Positions 57,582 to 64,000 of a DNA stretch of 64,000 nt are shown piece after piece (the first letter of the stretch is position 1; each line of letters opens with the position of its first letter). This stretch comes from Lathyrus oleraceus. Lineage: Eukaryota > Streptophyta > Magnoliopsida > Fabales > Fabaceae. Made by a program: the position numbers and the translations under genes. The DNA is taken from contig NC_066583.1 of the NCBI RefSeq assembly GCF_024323335.1, forward strand, positions 416,094,031 through 416,158,030, in the 5' to 3' direction. The notes below the pieces were generated by a model. The model saw only the letters and a program-made list of their open reading frames with translations. It had not been told where the DNA came from and searched no databases.

Positions 57582-57856
57582 CTACATGAACTTTGATTCA
57601 TGCATTGCTTTCGAGATCGGAACGAGACAAATCGAAAGGAAGGAAAATGAAAACAAACATTTCCATTTTTATTTTTTAAAACTGCAAAAATAAATGAAAA
57701 ACAGGAAACACCGCTTTTACTACAAAAACATTCATTTATTAATGATGTAAAATGTTGCAAAATGAAACACATGAAGTGGCCCTTACAATGGACCATTACG
57801 TTTCGGGCAAAACGTATGGCTTTCATGCAAACAGAATTAAAAAACAGAAATATTAC
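57582..57856 (-). other. Outer counterpart of the protease-RT intron (275 bp)
   Basis: The donor GAAGA|GTAATA and acceptor CATGTAG|ATGC match the inner element in position and phase, although the intron bodies differ in length and sequence. Confidence 0.65.
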
Positions 57857-58536
57857 TCTTCACGATGAGTGACAGTGATGATCTTTTAGGCCTTCCAGTT
57901 CTCTGGTACGCACGATTTTATCCAACGATCAAGCTCACAGTCATTGTCGATCTCTTCACCCTTCACACAGGCGTGACCTGGATTTAGCATTCCAGCACTG
58001 ATGAATGTGAACGGTTGACGACGTCCTCTGTTCTGCCCCAACGAGTCTTGGCCCGACTGATAGCCAACCCCGAATCTATCTGCTTTGACTGCAATGTCTA
58101 TCATTCTTCCCCAGCCTAGGATTCCTCCATTCTTCACCACTTCCATGGCCTGTTTGTAAGAAGAAATGGACGGCTTTTTCTCTTTCTCAGCAACAATGGC
58201 GTTCTCCACCTTGACGGCTTCAACTGCTTGACCTGGTGTTTCACATATTACACCGTCCATTTCCACATCCATCATTCTTTGAATCGTTTCCCTCATCATT
58301 GAACACCCATTTGTAACGACAGCCGCACAACAATTATCACAACCAGGGAAAGCTCCACTCTTCATCTGATGCCTCTGGACCACAGACAATGGAGTTCTTA
58401 ACTGATCCACATCTGTCACCTCGGTTTTTCCCTTATCCTTTGACATCACATTCATTCCCATAGGACCATGCATCGGCATGGGGTCAGCATCAACATTCGG
58501 TGTCGGTGCAAAGTTGATGGCTTTAGAATCCACCAA
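57857..58536 (-). pseudogene. Outer gag-pro C-terminal part, protease deleted
   Basis: Corresponds to the inner protein from VDSKAI onward (NFAPTPNVDADPMP, PGCDNCC) and then to its tail (SISSYKQAMEVVKNGG, WGRMIDIAVKADRFGVGYQ). The protease with its DTGSS motif is missing between the two, yet the reading frame is open across the join. A premature TAA at 57886 precedes the splice donor. Confidence 0.8.
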
Positions 58537-59121
58537 ATCTTGGACGACATTCTTAAAAGCTCTACAGCCCTCAACATGATGTCCGGGTGCCCCAGAATGG
58601 AACTCGCACCTGGCGTTCTCATCCTAATTTGCAGGCCTCCGATTTAGTCCTACAGGAACCAATATCCTCGGCTGAACTAACCCCAGATCCTTCAACCTTA
58701 TAAACAGAACGGTATAAGTCACGGGTGGCCTATCAAACTGACGATCCGTCGTCCCTCTTTTCACTTGGCACCCAGCTTTCTGTGCTCTCTGTTGAGGTGG
58801 CGGCTGTTGCTGTTGGACAGATTGATTACCAACAGGAGTAGTCACAGTAGCAGCATACGGGTGGTAACGATCTCTACCATGTTCCTTTCTAGTATGCACA
58901 CCACTCGATTCAACCTCCTTCTTGTGCTAACCCTTGCCAGAGAGCTTCTTTACTCCGGACGATGGAGCATTCCCCTGAGTTTTCTCCATTATCAGCCAAC
59001 TTTCAATCCTCTCCAACCTCTCAGCAATTGCTTTCTGCCCCAAGGCGAGCCCTTGCACGACATTGAATAACTCCCTCATCATCTCTTTCAATTCGAGAAT
59101 GTCGGCGTTGGATGGATTCAT
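58537..59121 (-). pseudogene. gag: Outer gag remnant, core deleted
   Basis: Starts MNPSNADILELKEMM, related to the inner gag N-terminus, and passes through a Glu/Lys-rich helix straight into text matching the region after the inner gag core (SSGVKK). About 260 residues forming the gag domain are absent. A frameshift and stop near 58900-58927 separate the Gln-rich part (VQQQQPPPQQ). A knuckle-like stretch near 58600 precedes VDSKAI. It cannot form particles. Confidence 0.75.
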
Positions 59122-60353
59122 CAGTTTGGATTTGTTGGCAGAATATCTGAGCGAACGAGCTATGTGCGGAGGAAGATCCGGTGTGCGGGAGCAGTGATTC
59201 TTCTGTCAACCAAACAGGTTAGATACTGACACCTACAAAACAGAAAACAGGTTAATATGACTCACACATGCAATGTCTATCCGTACGAGGAAGATTTTGT
59301 CCTTTGATTCTGGCTTCATCGAGACAGATAATAATTTGACAATAACATTCGGACATCAGGATGTCTCTCAACCAGAATCTCAATCAATGATATACTCCCC
59401 ATATGGATAGACACGGGTTAGATGCAGATGAATGCAAAATGGGAATGATGCAGATGCATGAATGCAAGTCACTGTGCATCCTCCAAGTCATCTGAAGATC
59501 CATCAAGTCTCTGAACTGGTCAGTCATCTGAGGGCCCATGTAACCACAAATCCAACTCAGGGATCCGAAATAAACGGAACGGAGGATATATCACCATCAT
59601 CACCAAACAATCACTGAGCAGATAACACCAAGATCCTCTGAACCATCACCTTTCAATCCAACCCGGGGATCCGAAATAAACGGAACCCGCTGATAAATAC
59701 CACGGACAGCCTTCCAGCGCCAGGAATAAATATCCATAAATCTGACTGAACCAAAGTCACCATCACAAAATCACTAACGGAACCTGTACTGTAAGAATCA
59801 ACCCTCCCCTCACAGGTGAATTCTAATAAGGTCATCCTAAGGCGGATAATGGTCTCGACAATCGGGCAAAGATACTCAACGGGTTTGCCCTTTCGGGTGT
59901 GCCGTTGCAGCTCTCTTAAGATCATCTAAACCAAAGATCCGGGAAAGAACGGTCACCGAAGTCAACAGCTCAAAAGAGGTAACCCAACCAAAGCGGAATA
60001 ACTCCACCTGGAAGGACTCTCTCAGATGAACCTCGTCCGGCTGTGGTATGTCACGTCGCAACAACATGCTGATCCAACATGTGAGGAAACGTGAGACCAC
60101 GTTAATCCTAGGTGTATACTCGGGCCTGGGTTTTAGCCCCACTCAGAACACCCACCCCAAATCAGAGGAACCAAACCTGTACAGAATCCAGCATAATGAT
60201 AATATGATGCATGCAAACATATATGCAAATATATACAGTATAATAATCATAAATGCCATAAATAAAACAGCAAAAGCAACCAAAACTACCCTAGAGAGCG
60301 CTAGGATTGACTCGCTTAGGGAATATGGACCAGCAAGAGGTCAACTTCTAGGA
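59122..60353 (-). other. Outer leader between primer site and gag
   Basis: About 1.2 kb, no gene. Similar in length and in its primer-proximal text to the inner leader; no upstream ORF. Confidence 0.6.
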
Positions 60354-60371
60354 TCCCCAGCAGAGTCGCCA
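60354..60371 (-). other. Primer-binding site of the outer element
   Basis: The minus strand reads TGGCGACTCTGCTGGGGA, identical to the inner element's site, two bases from the LTR end. It has stayed intact although the coding region decayed. Confidence 0.85.
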
Positions 60372-60895
60372 GCTGTCACATACGCGAAAAACAACCGGCG
60401 GGAAAAGACACAGAGCCGCCACTGTGCGTTATTTATCCCAAAGGAGGGAAAGGAAACGCTCAAAGTAAACCTGGAAAGGAAATGGTCTTACGACCAGAGA
60501 TTGCTAGGATCGGGAGTCGGTTACGCAAGAGGAAGGTATTAGCACCCCCTCACGTCTGTCGTACTCGACGGGATCCACGCTCAGAAAGAATAGAAAAAGG
60601 TTGCTGAATAACTGCTCAAAGAATGCACACACACTGGAATAAAACACAGATGAAAGACGGAGAAAGCGGACTCGGCAGGATGTCGCATCCTGGGCCTACG
60701 TAGCTTGTCAGACACAAACATCAAAGTCGACGTAGTTCGAGGGGAACGGGAAACGTGCTCGCTAGGACATCGCATCTTATGCATACGTATCTTCTCTAAC
60801 CAGAGGAAGAATCAGAGCACTCGTAGCTCGGCTAACGCACGCCGAAACAAAACGCTAAACCAAAGACGCTGAGACGTCCGAGCAAACACACAACT

Positions 60896-61170
60896 GGAAA
60901 CAGACTGCCAATGGTTGGTCTTACATCTGACTCCGCACAAACAAACACAAATAGGAAACGGAATGCCAATCAATGTTCTTACATCCAACTCCACAAAAGA
61001 AACGGGAAACAGATAGCCAATCAATGGTCTTACATCTATCTCCTAACACACACCAAACAAAACAGGAAACCGAAGGCCAATCGCTAGGCTTACATCAGAC
61101 TCCTAACAAATAACAAACAAACGGGAAACCGAATGCCAATCGCTGGACTTACATCAGACTCCAGACAAAC
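60896..61170 (-). repeat. Five imperfect tandem repeats of about 58 bp
   Basis: GGAAACNGANNGCCAATC, then CTTACATC and ACTCC, recurs five times; GCCAAT-type landmarks lie at 60907, 60965, 61016, 61076 and 61135. Units are joined by A/C-rich links. Confidence 0.85.
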
Positions 61171-61185
61171 GCACACGAAAAGAAG

Positions 61186-61253
61186 AAGGGTCTCGATTGC
61201 AACTAGGGCAAGAGAAAAGGAAGGTCTCAATCGCAACGAGGGCGAGAGAAAAG
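61186..61253 (-). repeat. Two tandem copies of a 33-35-bp unit
   Basis: AAGGGTCTCGATTGCAACTA and GAAGGTCTCAATCGCAACGA start two adjacent copies, each ending in GAGAAAA. Confidence 0.8.
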
Positions 61254-61665
61254 GATTAAAGTTAGTTGACAGTCAAACTCGACAAGACATCGCATCTCGT
61301 GCCTACGTATCTCATCTGAACATGAGAATCAGAGTTGTCGTAGTTCGGCTAAACTATTCCTGTTTGTTTTGTGTTTTTTAGGTGAACGACGTCACTACGC
61401 AATCTACCGGATGCTCGACCTTTGGAGACTTACACACCTGTAGTAGAAGGAGTTAACGTGTCTTTAAGAGGGGATAAAGTTGGTTTGTGTTTTAGGAAAG
61501 CTCACGCAAGAAAGGAAGTCCTAGACGAAGGAACCGTGCTACCTTAATTGACATGCAAACGAGACTATACGAAGTCTAGCAATCCTATGGGGATACAATC
61601 ACGCCACACAAACACATACAACATGAAGTAAACACACCAACAAGGGGCTCAAACATCAAGGGTGA

Positions 61666-61749
61666 GGCTTTAGTCAAGGGGTCATATCAACCTCGACAAA
61701 CAAGTCAGGCTTTAGTCAAGGGGTCATATCAACCTTGACAAACAAGCCA
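61666..61749 (-). repeat. Two tandem copies of a 42-bp unit
   Basis: AGGCTTTAGTCAAGGGGTCA begins both copies, at 61666 and 61708; they are nearly identical. Confidence 0.88.
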
Positions 61750-63250
61750 ACTGGAAGGGTATCTGAGGACTCTTAACCACTGACATTGACCGTCAGGGTG
61801 AGCAGATGAAAGGTGATGAGGGTAAGACCTCATAGCTCTTAACCCGGGCCTGGGTGAGCTTCAAATCAATGAAAACATGGGGGTCCAGAATGTGGGACCC
61901 TACTCCACTTGACTGACTCTATATACAAAGGATCTTGGGTGTTTATTCAAAATGCATCAGCACGTAGTGCGAGCAAGATGAAAGACTCAACTGAATAGCA
62001 GGGGACTGACTTCTAGTCCCTTCTATCTGCCAATTGCCTCTTCACTTAGGAGGGCTTGAAGTACATGGCACAAAAGTAAACAAACACAGTCATTGCCTCT
62101 TAAGGAGGACTTCAGCCAAATGCCTGCCAAACAGAAACGACAGGGCCTCCAGACTACATGGAGTTAGAGGATGATTACCTAAGTGGTATGCCAACCACAA
62201 GCAAAGCAAAGCAACTCAAGCAATGAGTTAAAGCTACTAAAGTACCTGTAAGAAAATCAAACAAGTCAATATTCACATTCAGACAAACCAAACAGACAGT
62301 CAACAGTGAGACAACCAATATACACAATGCAAGCCCATAACTCAAGTGAGTTCAACACCAAGGAACCTACAACACAAAGGATTAGTGCACAAAGAATTTG
62401 CATCTCAAGTCATGAGATCAACATAAACCATTGGTACTAGGAGCTTGAACCTGAAATGCAAAACTCAAAAGATGAGTACAAACCACTAGTCCAAGACTAG
62501 GGTCAAAGACAAAGCAAAAAGTCAAAACAGAAGTTGATTTTCAACATGAAGCACATTTATTCAATCAAGAACATGTCCTAAAAAGGACCAAGTCTAAAGC
62601 ATAAAGCAAGGTCATCATATGAGCAAGATATGGCAAAGGCAATTACAAAGCTCACAATTGGACATCAAGAATCAAAATTCCATATTAAAACAGAAATGAA
62701 TCAAACAATCATGAAAATTTTTATGTGCGCATAACATGTCAAACACAACCATCATACCAAAAATTAGAATCAACAGAGCTCAATTGACATGGAAATGAAA
62801 ATGAACAAGTATGACATCAAATTGTGTGACACACATTGTCACACCCCACATTCATGTGCGTAAAACAGAGATGGAAAATGATAAAAATGCACAACCAAGC
62901 CTCAAAAATCATGCAACATGTTGGGAATCAGCATACCAAATTTCATGGCAATTGGAGAAAGTATGATCATTCCACAAAAGAATTGGTACAACATATCACA
63001 TTTGCACACATGTTCAAATAACAATTCATCATAAAAAATCCATAAATGATAAAATCAGGAAAATCACATCATAAAATAATAGACACTCCAATGATCATGT
63101 GAAAAAAAGAATGGATTAAATTGGACTTGTTTTCAATTTTTAGTGATTTTTACAAATTGCATGAAAATAATGAAATAAATGGAAATCATGTGGAAAATGA
63201 TATTTAAAAATGAAATTGGAAATGCCATCATGAAGGATCGAACCAGGTGC
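61750..63250. other. No gene seen; probable LTR interior
   Basis: A-rich on the plus strand, no coding signal. TGTCACACCCCACATTC at 62838 resembles an LTR start on the plus strand, but no element is visible behind it. Confidence 0.4.
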
Positions 63251-63253
63251 ACA

Positions 63254-63358
63254 CCAAAACGACCGCGTTTTGGTTTTGGAAAATAAAATGGATTTAAAGA
63301 TGCGCACGCTGGGAATCGAATGGAGGTAATGCTCGCTATACAAAACGACGCCGTTTTG
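63254..63358. other. Pair of AAAACG/CGTTTT hairpins
   Basis: CCAAAACGACCGCGTTTTGG (63254-63273, 8-bp stem) and CAAAACGACGCCGTTTTG (63341-63358, 7-bp stem) have the same stem and 4-nt ACSC-type loops, 67 bp apart. Confidence 0.8.
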
Positions 63359-63413
63359 GCTTATGAGTCCTAGGGTTTTCAAACGGTGGCGCTACTATTC
63401 ACGCACGGTGGGA

Positions 63414-63432
63414 GACGGTGGAAACCACCGTC
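63414..63432. other. 8-bp hairpin GACGGTGG/CCACCGTC
   Basis: A perfect 8-bp stem with loop AAA in a GC-rich stretch. The rest of the window to 64000 shows no recognisable gene. Confidence 0.7.
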
Positions 63433-64000
63433 TTCCTCATGGGATCCGGCGAAGCTACAGTGCATGTTCATGAAATTTTTTGCAGAATTTGTCATGGCTT
63501 ATACCGTTGGAAAGCTTGTTTCATGAGGAACACGGATCGAGCATTGGTTTGGCTTAAATCTCCATGGATTAAGAGAATCGATCGAAAACATTTTCATGCA
63601 TCAAACTTTAAACACTCATATCTCATCCAATTCTTATCCATTTTCAACGAATTTTATATTAGAATTTTCAGCATGAAAAGCTCTACCTAAACATGGCAAT
63701 GGTTTGAAGAATTAAGAGATGCGAATTTTGACCAACCTGAACTTGCAGTGACCAAAACAGTAGATTCAAGGCTTCTCCAGCTCCAGTTCTCCTTCCTCAA
63801 CCTTGCTATGAAGTCTGGTACACGATTTGATGCTTCAATTGGCTTGGATCTTGCTGAAACTCAAAACTCCATGTTCATGTGTTCATGCACGATTTGCTTG
63901 ATTCTTCACCAAAACCTTCAATCCACAGCTCGATCTGCACTCAATGATGATCAGAGAACACGAATATGCAATAAAATTCAAGTGTTATGTGAAGAATTTT

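Larger units (their letters stand above)
40400..64000 (-). mobile_element. Old, internally deleted Tat/Ogre-clade element (outer, interrupted)
   Basis: Reading on the minus strand: LTR (60374 to beyond the recognisable part), primer site, leader, gag remnant, intron, pol remnant to 56245, then after the 14.3-kb insertion the rest of pol (41926-41015) and a 3' region to about 40400. Removing 41927-56244 and one ATACT copy restores continuity with the homologous segment at about 48100. Compared with the inner element it lacks the gag core, protease, 38 RT codons and the integrase core, and it has several stops. Its 3' LTR is not found in the window, so the left end is truncated or replaced. Confidence 0.8.
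60374..64000 (-). repeat. 5' LTR of the outer element, far end unresolved
   Basis: Its primer-side end (TGTCACATACGCG on the plus strand) aligns with the inner LTR end (AACAACCGGCG, GTGCGTTATTTATCCCAA, GGGAGTCGGTTA, GGAAGGTATTAGCACCCC). It carries two ATCTCATCT...GAGAATCAGAG units, as the inner LTR does. Beyond about 61,400 similarity to the inner LTR is not evident, and I see no matching TGTAACACC start before 64000. The LTR is either longer than the window or ends unnoticed. Confidence 0.55.

Noticed and set aside
62838..62854. TGTCACACCCCACATTC as the start of another LTR on the plus strand
   Set aside because: No matching end, primer site or second LTR in the window; left unresolved.

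Overview
This window is non-genic, repeat-derived nuclear DNA of a flowering plant. The long terminal repeats at 24590-30914 end in motifs I associate with Ogre-type elements of legumes in the pea, vetch and lentil group, so a Fabeae legume is my best guess (inference). I found no host protein gene, tRNA, rRNA or CRISPR array.

Layout. (1) 1-24589: a very AT-rich tandem array of a satellite with an unusually long monomer of about 2.08 kb. There are eleven full monomers and a twelfth cut at 24589; the array continues leftwards out of the window. (2) 24590-30914: two diverged, head-to-tail, Ogre-like LTRs on the plus strand, the first abutting the cut satellite monomer. (3) 30915-31660 and 39593-40400: unassigned flanks of a Copia insertion. 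(4) 31661-39592: a degenerate Ty1/Copia element, plus strand, probably SIRE/Maximus-like. Its LTRs are 1.24 kb, its reading frame is broken by frameshifts and stops, and the third integrase catalytic residue is changed. (5) 40400-64000: an old, internally deleted Ty3/gypsy element of the Tat/Ogre clade on the minus strand. It is split at 41926/56245 by (6) a young, apparently intact relative, also minus strand, at 41927-56244. The young element has two 1949-bp LTRs differing at about seven positions and a perfect 5-bp target duplication (ATACT).

How the parts work together. The young element reads, in its own direction: LTR with TATA box, tRNA-Arg-type primer site, about 1.1 kb of leader, gag-protease, a short intron, then reverse transcriptase, degenerate RNase H, second (archaeal-type) RNase H and integrase. 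A 2.2-kb 3' region, a polypurine tract and the second LTR follow. Removing a predicted 248-base intron fuses gag-pro to pol in frame. The same splice signals and phase survive in the old element, which is missing the gag core, protease, part of RT and the integrase core.

The best candidates for something undescribed are four consecutive hairpins directly after the pol stop, present in both relatives with different but self-complementary arms. Others are repeated short motifs in the 3' region complementary to the element's own primer site, primer-site look-alikes inside the LTRs of three families, GCCTAGC triloop hairpins in the LTRs, and the 2.08-kb satellite with a perfectly conserved 14-bp palindrome. 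All identities and counts were made by eye.
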